Shown: in pieces, positions 8,928 through 17,175 of the stretch
How the letters are laid out: each line of letters opens with the position of its first letter
Position numbering within the stretch: the stretch's first letter is position 1
Assembly (NCBI GenBank): GCA_964386325.1
Contig: CAYLQY010000008.1
Coordinates: forward strand, 67,091-131,090
DNA length: 64,000 nt
Origin: Anaerorhabdus sp964386325
Lineage (GTDB): Bacteria > Bacillota_I > Bacilli_A > Erysipelotrichales > Erysipelotrichaceae
Reading direction: 5' to 3'
Notes under the pieces: generated by a model
Seen by the model: only the letters and a program-made list of their open reading frames with translations
What the model was told of the DNA's origin: nothing
Database searches by the model: none
Translations under genes and position numbers: made by a program

Positions 8928-9845
8928 TTACTTTTTCTTTGGATCAAGTGCATCACCCAATCCATCTCCAATAAAGTTAAGAGATAACATGGTAATACAA
9001 ATCGCTGCAACCGGCCATATAACTTGAAGTGGATTCGTTTCAATTAATGACTTTGCATCACTCGCTAAAGTTCCCCATGAAGCCATTGGTGCACTAATAC
9101 CAATACCTACGAAACTTAAGAATGATTCTGTAAAGATTGCAGATGGAATCATCAATGTTAATGAAACAATGATAGGTCCCATTGAGTTAATAATTAAATG
9201 TTTAAATAAAATTCTTGTACGACTTGCACCGATAACATAACTTGCAAGTGCGAACTCTTGATTCTTTAATGTCATAACTTGTCCACGTACAAGTCGTGCC
9301 ATCCCAATCCAGCTACTTACACATATACCTAGTAAGATACTTTGCATGTTACTTCCAAATACTAACATGATAAGAATGACATATAGCATACTTGGTATTG
9401 AATATAGAATATCGATGATACGCATCATGAACATGTCTAGTTTTCCACCAACATAACCAGAGATACCTCCGTAGACAATTCCAATTACTAAACTTATTCC
9501 AGCTGCTGCAAATCCAATGGATAAACTAATACGTGCTCCATACAGAATACGAATGAAAATATCACGACCAAATTTATCTGTACCCATCCAGTGCTTTAGA
9601 CTTGGCAATGAATTTCTCATTGCTGCATCAACACCATCATAAGAGTACGAACTAACGATTGGCCCAAAGATTGCGAAGAGAATAATAATTGTAATAACAA
9701 CTAATCCCCCGAGCGCTAATTTATTTTGTTTAAATCTTTTCCATGCATCTTGAAAGTATGTTTTACTTTCAACCGCAATGAAGTCACTATTTTTTTCACT
9801 ATCATCTAATTTTTCAAATAGACTTTTATCATATACTTGACTCAT
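8928..9845 (-). CDS. oppC: Peptide ABC transporter permease (OppC type)
   Basis: 305 residues from the ATG with AAGGAGG 5 bases upstream; a longer in-frame start would overlap oppB without a ribosome site. N-terminal OppC leader with YFQDAWKRFKQNKLALGG, then about six membrane helices and the BPD-transporter EAA loop (ASYVIGASRTRILFKHLI). It forms the inner-membrane channel together with OppB. It is tightly packed behind oppB (10-base gap). Confidence 0.94.
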   Translation of the reverse strand: MSQVYDKSLFEKLDDSEKNSDFIAVESKTYFQDAWKRFKQNKLALGGLVVITIIILFAIFGPIVSSYSYDGVDAAMRNSLPSLKHWMGTDKFGRDIFIRILYGARISLSIGFAAAGISLVIGIVYGGISGYVGGKLDMFMMRIIDILYSIPSMLYVILIMLVFGSNMQSILLGICVSSWIGMARLVRGQVMTLKNQEFALASYVIGASRTRILFKHLIINSMGPIIVSLTLMIPSAIFTESFLSFVGIGISAPMASWGTLASDAKSLIETNPLQVIWPVAAICITMLSLNFIGDGLGDALDPKKK

Positions 9846-9855
9846 AACTACCTCC

Positions 9856-10776
9856 TTAATCCGAAATCTTAATTCTAGGGTCAACTAGAGCACTCAAGAT
9901 GTCAGATATAATATTCGCAACAATGATGAATACTCCTAAATAAATTGTAAGACCCATGATTAAGGTATAATCACGATTATTAATACTATTTACAAACTCT
10001 GCTCCAATACCTGGAATTGAGAATAAGTTTTCTACAACGAAGCTACCTGTCATTAAGAAAGCAATTGTTGGTCCAGCATAAGTAATTACTGGAAGCAAAG
10101 CATTTTTCAATGCATGTTTTACATACATCGTAAGTTTGTTGCACCCTTTTGCTTTCGCAAGAACCATGTAGTCTTGTTTTAAAACTTCAATCATACTACT
10201 TCTCACCAAACGTGTAATAACTGAAATTGGGTAGAAGGATAGGGCAAGCGCTGGCATTACATAATGCAGTGGCGTCTTCAGCCCTATTAGTGGAAAGATC
10301 TTCAATTGAACTCCAAACAGCATCATTAAGAACAATGCCAATAAGAAACTCGGAACACTTACCCCTAGGGTTGCCAACGTCATAATTAAATTGTTAACCC
10401 ATTTACGTTTTGTAAGTGCTGCAATCATTCCAAATGTTATCCCGACAACCATCGCAATGATAAAGGCAACCGCCCCTAATTTCATTGTTGTTGGTGCAGC
10501 ATTGGCGATAATATCAGAAACCATTTTTTGTTTCTTTGAAATTGATTCACCAAAATCACCTTGAATAACATTTTTCATATAAATCACATATTGCTCTGGA
10601 ATACTTTTATCTAAACCATACCGTTTATTAAGTTGTTCCATAACTTGTGCTGATTTAAATTTTTCACCAGAGAATGGACTTCCTGGAATCATCTTCATCA
10701 TGAAGAATGTGATTGTTGTTAAAAGTAGCAACGTTACAATCCCCATGATTACACGTTTAGTCAAAAATTTTGCCAT
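9856..10776 (-). CDS. oppB: Peptide ABC transporter permease (OppB type)
   Basis: 306 residues, six predicted membrane segments, typical OppB/DppB start (LTKRVIMGIVTLLLLTTITF, 20 residues) and EAA loop (LAKAKGCNKLTMYVKHALKN). Pairs with OppC to form the peptide channel. It sits 6 bases after the stop of an M24 peptidase gene, making the peptidase the first gene of the opp operon. GGGAG lies about 9 bases before the ATG. Confidence 0.94.
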   Translation of the reverse strand: MAKFLTKRVIMGIVTLLLLTTITFFMMKMIPGSPFSGEKFKSAQVMEQLNKRYGLDKSIPEQYVIYMKNVIQGDFGESISKKQKMVSDIIANAAPTTMKLGAVAFIIAMVVGITFGMIAALTKRKWVNNLIMTLATLGVSVPSFLLALFLMMLFGVQLKIFPLIGLKTPLHYVMPALALSFYPISVITRLVRSSMIEVLKQDYMVLAKAKGCNKLTMYVKHALKNALLPVITYAGPTIAFLMTGSFVVENLFSIPGIGAEFVNSINNRDYTLIMGLTIYLGVFIIVANIISDILSALVDPRIKISD

Positions 10777-10782
10777 AGTTTT

Positions 10783-11976
10783 CTATCTCCCACGAATTAC
10801 ATATAATTCTGTCTGAGGTGGCACTAAGAATTCTGCACCATCCCTTCGACAAACAACATCTTCCTCAATTCCTACCACACCACATGGTGTTGGTACACTT
10901 GGTTCTAATGTAAATACTGAACCTTCTTCAATCGGTGTATGAATTTCTTCAAAACGATCTACACCTGGTTTTTCTGGTGCTAATGTTTGTCCCCCATCGT
11001 GTGCAAATGCACCAATGCTATGTCCTAAAGCTGAACCCCAACTTGGATATCCTTTTGACATCACATAGTCACGGGCAACTTTATCAACTTCAAATCCCGT
11101 AACTCCTGGAACAAGTGCCTTTCCTGCTAATGCAATCGCATCGCGAACTGTTTCAAATCCTTTTACAGCTTCTTCGTTTGGCACTTCTTCATCATCTTTT
11201 AGAATGTAATACATTCTTTGCATATCACTACTATAGCCATTCACAATAATTCCAAAATCAACATTTACAAGATGTCCTTTTTGAACTACGTAGTCCGGTG
11301 CCCCCATATGTCCACGTGGGCAATCAGCACCACTAAATACACCTGGGTTGCATGACTTAGGCCATGAATATGTCAAATTGCGTTTCGCTACTTCATTTTG
11401 GAAGAAGGCAAATATTTCCTGACAATTAACGCCCGGCTTAATAAAATCTTTAGCACTTTCAAATATTTCTTCCGTAACTTTACAAGCTTCACGAATACAT
11501 TCGATTTCACGTTCTGATTTAACACCTTTGATTTTTCTTACAATCTTCTCGGCAGATACAATTTCAAACTTCTCGCCACTTAGGTCAAACGCATCTTGTA
11601 GTTGCATGAAACAACCAGTAGATAAACCATCACTTGCCGGATTTGTTTCTGAGAAGTTGAGCGCAATTTTTTTAGGTTTCTTTTGACTTAAGTAATTCCC
11701 TACACTGTCTGCGAATGAAACAGGGAATCCTTCTACATCATCAAAGATAGCCGCATGCTCATAACCATTTTTATCAATTGGGGTACATACACATTTACTA
11801 GTACCATCACTATTGAAAATAAGTGCTGTATATCCAATGAATTCATGATCACTGATGATTGTTAAAACTGGCTCAGTATTGGTAGCTGATTCTGTTCCAG
11901 CGATAATCCAAGTATCAATGCCTTGCTCCTTCATTACAGAAATTGCATTTTCAATTTTGTCTCGATAGAATGCCAT
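10783..11976 (-). CDS. M24 family metallopeptidase, first gene of the opp operon
   Basis: 397 residues from the ATG that has GGGGG about 8 bases upstream; a Met five residues earlier has no ribosome site. Creatinase-like N-terminal domain plus M24 domain. Ligands: Asp in NVDFG, Asp in SSDMQR, His in GHSIGAFAHDGG, Glu in TLEPSV and Glu in GIEEDV. Compared with its sister genes the His motif has lost the Glu-Thr of HETHDGG (here AFAHDGG), which may change substrate choice. It leads a run of at least ten co-directional genes down to position 1 and is preceded by a good promoter with nearby palindromes. Confidence 0.92.
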   Translation of the reverse strand: MAFYRDKIENAISVMKEQGIDTWIIAGTESATNTEPVLTIISDHEFIGYTALIFNSDGTSKCVCTPIDKNGYEHAAIFDDVEGFPVSFADSVGNYLSQKKPKKIALNFSETNPASDGLSTGCFMQLQDAFDLSGEKFEIVSAEKIVRKIKGVKSEREIECIREACKVTEEIFESAKDFIKPGVNCQEIFAFFQNEVAKRNLTYSWPKSCNPGVFSGADCPRGHMGAPDYVVQKGHLVNVDFGIIVNGYSSDMQRMYYILKDDEEVPNEEAVKGFETVRDAIALAGKALVPGVTGFEVDKVARDYVMSKGYPSWGSALGHSIGAFAHDGGQTLAPEKPGVDRFEEIHTPIEEGSVFTLEPSVPTPCGVVGIEEDVVCRRDGAEFLVPPQTELYVIRGR

Positions 11977-12008
11977 TAATATTACCCCCATTTTGTTTAA
12001 TTATCGAC

Positions 12009-12037
12009 AGTATATATGAATTTTCTGAAACAAGCAA
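12009..12037 (-). promoter_or_regulatory. Promoter of the opp-peptidase operon
   Basis: On the minus strand TTGCTT (12037-12032), a 17-bp spacer and TATACT (12014-12009) make a sigma-70-type promoter, about 33 bases before the ATG at 11976. It is the only convincing promoter upstream of the M24-oppBCDF-oppA-M24-pepD-MFS-M24-gmk run. Confidence 0.7.
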
Positions 12038-12040
12038 CAT

Positions 12041-12077
12041 ATTTTCATGAATATTTTACATTCTTTCATAAATGAAA
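12041..12077 (-). promoter_or_regulatory. Two imperfect palindromes upstream of the opp promoter (candidate operators)
   Basis: TTTCATAAATGAAA (12064-12077) is a dyad with 6-bp arms, and ATTTTCATGAATATT (12041-12055) is a second dyad centred on TCATGA. Their centres are about 23 bp apart, roughly two helical turns, and lie just upstream of the -35 box. The binding protein is unknown. Confidence 0.45.
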
Positions 12078-12114
12078 TATTTTTAATCTTCTTTCATTTT
12101 TACTAAAATATTAA

Positions 12115-12138
12115 AAAAGCCCATTTTATTAGGCTTTT
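12115..12138 (-). terminator. Rho-independent terminator after the M29 aminopeptidase gene
   Basis: On the minus strand AAAAGCC and GGCTTTT form a 7-bp stem with a 10-nt loop followed by a T-rich run, about 50 bases after the aminopeptidase stop. It ends the M24-aminotransferase-M29 operon. Confidence 0.8.
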
Positions 12139-12186
12139 AGTGTTATTTTTAAGTTTTTTACAAAAATGTAAATATTTACATTTTAG

Positions 12187-13413
12187 TTATAGCGTTACAA
12201 AATTACCGTCATCAAAGACAATTATTTCATTCCCTGAACAAGATTTTGCAGTTACTTTCATATCATCACTTCCAAACATGAAATCGACATGAATCGATGA
12301 AAAATTAAGATTTACCTTTTCCCATGCTTCATAATCCGTTGCAGATAACCCCTTCAATGATGAAGGAAACCCTTTACCAAACGCCAAATGACAAGAAGCA
12401 TTTTCATCATAAAGCGTATTATAAAATAAGTGACCACTTTGAGAAATAGGTGAATTGTACTCAACTAACGCTACTTCACCTAAATAATGACTACCTTCAT
12501 CAGTCTCGATAATCTTCTTCAACAAATCAATGTTCTTTTCTCCACCAACTTCCACAATTCTCCCTTTTTCAAAGCGAATCCAAAAGTTTTCAATAAGAGC
12601 TCCACCAAGTTCTAGTGGTTTTGTCGCATACACAATACCATCTACACGATACTTATCTGGCGATGTACTGATTTCTTCAGTTGGGATATTTGCGATAAAG
12701 TCTATTTCTTCGCCTTCACGAATACCACCATTCCAACGGTGATTTATGTGTAGTCCGATTGTCAAATCAGTTCCTTTACAATTTTTAAAATGTAACGAAT
12801 CAATTTGTAGAGTATTTAACCAGCTTGTATATTTACCCATCCTTCTAAAATGTTCATACCAATCTTCATTTGGATTATTGTCAAATTTTATACGACAGAT
12901 ATCATAAATTGCATCAAACATTTTGTTAAGTGCTGTTTCTTCATCATCTTCTGGAAATAATGTTTTAGCCCAACAAGTATTTGGGTAAGAAGCGATACAC
13001 CATTGAATACCATCAGTCGCAATCTTGGCACGAATATGATTACGTAATTCATTTGTATATGCTTGTAATGCTGAAGAAGCATCTTCACTAACATCTTCAA
13101 ACAAGTAAGGATAAGCTGATTTAATCAATAATGAACATGCTCCTTGGTTTAGATATTCATTCCTACTTTGTGCTTGCCACTCAGGAACAGTACGCAACTG
13201 TTCATAAGGCACATTCAACGCCCGTTCTTTATCCACATAACTATCATTATAAAAAACAATGACATCTTTTGCTTTTTTCTCAAATGCAACCTCGGTAATT
13301 TTTTGTACAAGTGGATACGCATCCACCGGAGCCTCAACAATGAGATATTGATTTTCCTTTACATGAACACCCATCTCAACAAGTAAACGAGCATATTTTT
13401 CTAATCTAGTCAT
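12187..13413 (-). CDS. M29 family aminopeptidase (PepS/AmpS/AmpT type)
   Basis: 408 residues, the usual length for M29 aminopeptidases. Family motifs: IPTEEISTSPDK (two Glu metal ligands), DEGSHYLGEVALVEYNSPIS, FYNTLYDENASCHLAFG (Tyr, Glu, His) and IHVDFMFGS (His and Asp). These are the co-catalytic metal ligands of thermophilic aminopeptidase T. A cytoplasmic dimeric enzyme that removes N-terminal amino acids. Its start overlaps the aminotransferase stop by 8 bases, so it is the last gene of the M24-aminotransferase-M29 operon. Confidence 0.93.
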   Translation of the reverse strand: MTRLEKYARLLVEMGVHVKENQYLIVEAPVDAYPLVQKITEVAFEKKAKDVIVFYNDSYVDKERALNVPYEQLRTVPEWQAQSRNEYLNQGACSLLIKSAYPYLFEDVSEDASSALQAYTNELRNHIRAKIATDGIQWCIASYPNTCWAKTLFPEDDEETALNKMFDAIYDICRIKFDNNPNEDWYEHFRRMGKYTSWLNTLQIDSLHFKNCKGTDLTIGLHINHRWNGGIREGEEIDFIANIPTEEISTSPDKYRVDGIVYATKPLELGGALIENFWIRFEKGRIVEVGGEKNIDLLKKIIETDEGSHYLGEVALVEYNSPISQSGHLFYNTLYDENASCHLAFGKGFPSSLKGLSATDYEAWEKVNLNFSSIHVDFMFGSDDMKVTAKSCSGNEIIVFDDGNFVTL

Positions 13414-14596
13414 GGTCTTTCACCAAATCATTTAAAGCCATCTCTAAACGATCTAATCCTTCTTTTAGTATTTCAAAGCTTGTAGAGAAACAAATACGCA
13501 CATGACCTTCGGCACCAGGACCAAAGAATTTTACAGTCCCCGGAACCAACGCAAGCTTCGCGTGTTCTTTTAAATAATCTACAAACTCCTCAGAACCCAT
13601 TTTCGTTTCCGTAATATTTGGAAACAACAAATAAGTTGCTTCTGGTTTATGACAATGAATTAATGGCATTTTAGCTATACGTTCTAAAGCATAGTCACGA
13701 TTCTTTTTCAAATAGTCGACAAATTCATCTGTCCAGTAATAACATTTTTCAACACACGTTTGCATCGCTATTTGCGAAAGTGATGTAATACCACCTGCCG
13801 TACTCATGACGAATGAATTATCAATGCACTTTTGAAAAACTTCATCATTATGCGTATACAAAATACCAGCACGAAGCCCTGCTATTCCAAATGCTTTTGA
13901 AAATCCATAAACGCTCACAATCTTTTGATCCATTTCACTATCTAAATTAAGTATTGATTGAAATTGTTTTTCTGGATATACAATATCCGACCAAATTTCA
14001 TCATTCATAATCCATAGATCGTATTTCTTTGCTAATGCTAATAAGAATTCTAAGTCTTCTTTGGTATACATATACCCCAACGGATTGTGCGGATTACATA
14101 ATGTTAGCATTCTTGTTTTATTTGTAATATAAGATTCTACATGAGATAAATCAATGTTTGTTCCATTAAATTTCATCGGCACAAAAACCGGCGTTGCTTT
14201 CGCAGATAAGATGGCATCTTTAAACAAATAATCTTGAGGATCAAATACAATTGCCTCATCACCTTCATTTAATAATGTTTGTGTTGTCACAAACATTGCC
14301 CGTGCCGCTGAGTCAATCGGCAAAATATTAGAGGGTGCAATCATTTCATTTTTTCTTTCTTTAAGCGCCTTTGAAATTGCCTCACACACACCAGGAAGAC
14401 CTAGTTTAGGTGTATATGATAAATAACCATCTTGAATGTACTGAATTAAATCATCTTGAATTTCTTGAGCGATTGGAAAATCTGGATCTGCTGCTGTAAG
14501 TGGAATAATTCCTTCTTCTACTTCTGCCCAACGATAATTAAAAGCTTTCTTCTTTAGTACTTCTAACTTTACTTTGCTGTGATCAAATACATTCAT
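13406..14596 (-). CDS. PLP-dependent class I/II aminotransferase, MalY/PatB-like
   Basis: 396 residues from the ATG overlapping the upstream stop as TAATG, with GGAGG 11 bases upstream. Fold-type I PLP enzyme: substrate region AADPDFP near the N-terminus, NPHNPLGYMY (Asn for PLP), NDEIWSDIVYP (Asp for the pyridine nitrogen) and the Schiff-base Lys in YGFSKAFGIAGLRAG. The N-terminal PLTAADPDFP block resembles both aspartate-type aminotransferases and C-S beta-lyases of the MalY/PatB family. Sandwiched between an M24 peptidase and an M29 aminopeptidase, it probably deaminates or cleaves an amino acid released from imported peptides. Transaminase versus lyase cannot be decided from sequence. Confidence 0.85.
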   Translation of the reverse strand: MNVFDHSKVKLEVLKKKAFNYRWAEVEEGIIPLTAADPDFPIAQEIQDDLIQYIQDGYLSYTPKLGLPGVCEAISKALKERKNEMIAPSNILPIDSAARAMFVTTQTLLNEGDEAIVFDPQDYLFKDAILSAKATPVFVPMKFNGTNIDLSHVESYITNKTRMLTLCNPHNPLGYMYTKEDLEFLLALAKKYDLWIMNDEIWSDIVYPEKQFQSILNLDSEMDQKIVSVYGFSKAFGIAGLRAGILYTHNDEVFQKCIDNSFVMSTAGGITSLSQIAMQTCVEKCYYWTDEFVDYLKKNRDYALERIAKMPLIHCHKPEATYLLFPNITETKMGSEEFVDYLKEHAKLALVPGTVKFFGPGAEGHVRICFSTSFEILKEGLDRLEMALNDLVKDHD

Positions 14597-15786
14597 TACT
14601 TTTTTCCTCCACATAAATATATTTCAGGTTGTCGTGTTGTTAAATATTCTGTTTTGTCTTCTAAAATGATTGCCATATCTTCTTGACCGATGTTACCATC
14701 TTCAAAAAGAATATTAATATCTACTGTAAACACATTTTGAATTTCTAAGTTCGCCTCAACACGTCCTAAATATCTCTCCCAACGTGGCCCCATCATAACA
14801 CCACCATCATGAGTTTCACGTCCAACTTGATGACCGAAACCAAAATTGAAATCAGGATACCCAAATTCTTTAACCACTTCACGTGCTCTTTCATCTGGTA
14901 CATAAGCTGGTGTGTTTGGTCTCATCATTTTGAGTCCTTCATCTTGCGCATGTTGAATATTACGTAAAGCTTCTTGATATTTTTTAGGAGCTTCTTTTTC
15001 ATCATCTTTTAAAACATAGTAAACGCGTTGAATATCACTACAATAATCATGCATCTTAACACCAAAATCTAATGTAACTAAATTTCCTTTTTTAACTTGA
15101 TATTCTCCAGGTCCTGCATGACCCCCTGGTACCTGTGGCAACATAACCCCCGGATTATGTTTTATCTCCCACGCATTATCTCCTTGATAGAGCGAAATTC
15201 TTTCTTGGCAAAAACGATGAATATCAATTTGTGATTTACCTTCTTCAATAAAATCTTTCGCTTCTACTAGTATCTTTTCGGTAACTTTTATCGCTTCTTT
15301 AATCGCCCATACTTCACTCGGTGTTTTTCTTCCTCGTAGCTTATTCACAATTGAGGAAGATGAAATTATATCTCCTTGATAGTTTGCTTCTTTAAAATAT
15401 TCTTGAAACTCTAACCATAATCCATGTGTTAACCCATCAGCAGCTACATCCATTGAATAATTCATCGCTATTGTCTTTGGTTGATATTTGTTTAAGCATT
15501 CAAAGAATTTTTCTTTAAAACTCTTATCATAGGTTAAAACTTCATCATATATTCCCATTTGTGACATACCATAAGAATCTAAATGCCCTGCCAAACAAAC
15601 CACTTCATCTTTCGTTACAAAGATACAAGTCAAACCTCCAAACTCAAGTGTTGAAATCAAAGGAAGAACGGGTTCACTATTCATTCCTGTTTCTCTTCCA
15701 ACGGTTAACCATAAATCTACATTCTCTTCTTGAACTATCTTTTTTGCCTGTTCGATTTTCTCTTTTTGTATCATTTTCTTATCCAT
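14596..15786 (-). CDS. M24 family metallopeptidase with an altered metal-ligand motif
   Basis: 396 residues, creatinase-like N-terminal domain and M24 domain. Ligands Asp (TLDFG), Asp (CSDIQR), His (GHQVGRETHDGG) and final Glu (GQEDMA) are recognisable, but the usual Glu of T-[IL]-E-P-x-V is Asp here (FTVDINILF). That position normally supplies a metal ligand, so activity or metal preference may differ. First gene of a three-gene operon with the aminotransferase and M29 aminopeptidase. Start choice is uncertain: AAAGG lies 1 base before this ATG, and an in-frame ATG four codons on is the alternative. Confidence 0.85.
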   Translation of the reverse strand: MDKKMIQKEKIEQAKKIVQEENVDLWLTVGRETGMNSEPVLPLISTLEFGGLTCIFVTKDEVVCLAGHLDSYGMSQMGIYDEVLTYDKSFKEKFFECLNKYQPKTIAMNYSMDVAADGLTHGLWLEFQEYFKEANYQGDIISSSSIVNKLRGRKTPSEVWAIKEAIKVTEKILVEAKDFIEEGKSQIDIHRFCQERISLYQGDNAWEIKHNPGVMLPQVPGGHAGPGEYQVKKGNLVTLDFGVKMHDYCSDIQRVYYVLKDDEKEAPKKYQEALRNIQHAQDEGLKMMRPNTPAYVPDERAREVVKEFGYPDFNFGFGHQVGRETHDGGVMMGPRWERYLGRVEANLEIQNVFTVDINILFEDGNIGQEDMAIILEDKTEYLTTRQPEIYLCGGKK

Positions 15787-15834
15787 ACCTTTCTATACAA
15801 AGAGCTATTTTTCATTCAATTTATTTTATAAATT

Positions 15835-15851
15835 GTTGTGACAGTCACGAC
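15835..15851. promoter_or_regulatory. Near-perfect palindrome upstream of the M24-aminotransferase-M29 operon
   Basis: GTTGTGACAGTCACGAC: the core GTGAC-A-GTCAC is a perfect odd palindrome and the arms match at 7 of 8 positions. It lies about 50 bases before the first ATG, with TATAAA just downstream of it on the minus strand, so it is placed to be an operator. No known regulator is assigned. Confidence 0.5.
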
Positions 15852-15946
15852 CCAACTTCCCTAACTGTCTCTTTATAAAAATTATTTACGACAATAATAA
15901 CCTATAATTTTATAAATTAAAAGAACTTAATTTTACAAGAATATAA

Positions 15947-15969
15947 AAAGTGAGCTTTCACTCACTTTG
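15947..15969 (-). terminator. Terminator of the yhf operon, overlapping the yhfW stop
   Basis: On the minus strand AAAGTGAG-TGAAAG-CTCACTTT is an 8-bp stem followed by TTTAT. The 5' arm includes the last codons and TGA stop of yhfW. It separates the yhf operon from the downstream peptidase operon. Confidence 0.8.
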
Positions 15970-17175
15970 TAGTAATGATAAAAATGATTCCCCATTTTGC
16001 GGAGCTTGCACTCCAAAATAGTCACACACTGTTGCCCCAACATCACTTAAAGATTTCCTTAAACCAATATCAATTGATACTAAGTTTTTCTTGTAAATCA
16101 AAAGTGGAACATTTTCGCGTGTATGCCTATTATGCCCAATATTTGGATCATTTCCATGATCTGCCATCACCAATAAAATATCATTATCATCCAATAATTC
16201 AATGATGGTTCCAATCTTTTCATCGGCAATTTCTAATAATTCTTTATACCATTTTGCATCTTGACTATGACCAGCTAAATCCGTTTCTTGAACATTGGTA
16301 CATAGAAATCCATGTTGAATATTCTTTAATTCTTCAATCGTTAAATCTAAAACATCTTTTGTCGAAACACATGAAACTGACTTTCCTTTTTCATTAATTA
16401 TTACATCCGCAACTTTACCAAACAGTGAAACATTTATTCCTTCACGCGTTAAAATTGTAGGTGCCTGTACAGAGTTATCCACCCCATAACCTAAATGTCT
16501 ACATTCATATCCTTTTTCATAAGATTTAGATTTTACGGCATGAATTCCAATAAACGTGTCTTGGCGAGTTTCTTCCGCATTTAAAATATCTTCAAGAGTT
16601 GTCATGGTTCCACCAAAAGGAATGACACGATTTACTTGTACCACTTCTCGTACTCTCTTTGCGATTTCCAATTCTTTTTCAAACGAAAGAAGTGATAAAG
16701 GTGCTGTGCAATTATAAGCCATACCTAAATCCGCATCAATATTATCCGCAACTGTACAATACTTATCCACAAGTAGATAGCGAAGATTTCCATTCTTCCT
16801 AACTTCAACTTGATGACCACTTTGTAGTAAATGTTCCTTTACTTCATCAACTTTTTGTTGAAAAGGCATCGTCAACGGTATTTTAGGAAGCGTGCCCATG
16901 ATTTCTTGGTGTCCCATAAATGTATCCGCACCATAATGCATCAATTCACTTTTACCAAATACCGCCTCCGCATTGAACTTCATGCATTCGCTTTCTTTAC
17001 CAAAAGCATTCATGAGCCCTAGTCGTTCAAGGTTCGGAAGTTTTAGCCTAGGAAAATCATTTAAGATACTACCTAATGTACTACTAACTTCATCTCCTGG
17101 TCTTGCAACTTTCGCATCACTCATCGCACCAATTCCAAAACCATCTAAAACCAAAACGACAAATCGTTTCTTCAT
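15958..17175 (-). CDS. yhfW: YhfW-type phosphopentomutase-like metalloenzyme
   Basis: 405 residues, the size of phosphopentomutase (DeoB) and of E. coli YhfW. Alkaline-phosphatase superfamily features: Asp11 in LDGFGIG, the phosphorylatable Thr region GADTFMGHQEIMG, TDLAGHSQD, and the C-terminal metal site MADHGNDP...GHNRHTRE. In DeoB the enzyme moves phosphate between C1 and C5 of ribose; the substrate of YhfW is not established. It overlaps yhfX as TAATG and is the last gene of the yhf operon; its stop lies inside the terminator stem. A housekeeping deoB is less likely because all neighbours are yhf genes. Confidence 0.85.
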   Translation of the reverse strand: MKKRFVVLVLDGFGIGAMSDAKVARPGDEVSSTLGSILNDFPRLKLPNLERLGLMNAFGKESECMKFNAEAVFGKSELMHYGADTFMGHQEIMGTLPKIPLTMPFQQKVDEVKEHLLQSGHQVEVRKNGNLRYLLVDKYCTVADNIDADLGMAYNCTAPLSLLSFEKELEIAKRVREVVQVNRVIPFGGTMTTLEDILNAEETRQDTFIGIHAVKSKSYEKGYECRHLGYGVDNSVQAPTILTREGINVSLFGKVADVIINEKGKSVSCVSTKDVLDLTIEELKNIQHGFLCTNVQETDLAGHSQDAKWYKELLEIADEKIGTIIELLDDNDILLVMADHGNDPNIGHNRHTRENVPLLIYKKNLVSIDIGLRKSLSDVGATVCDYFGVQAPQNGESFLSLLQSE

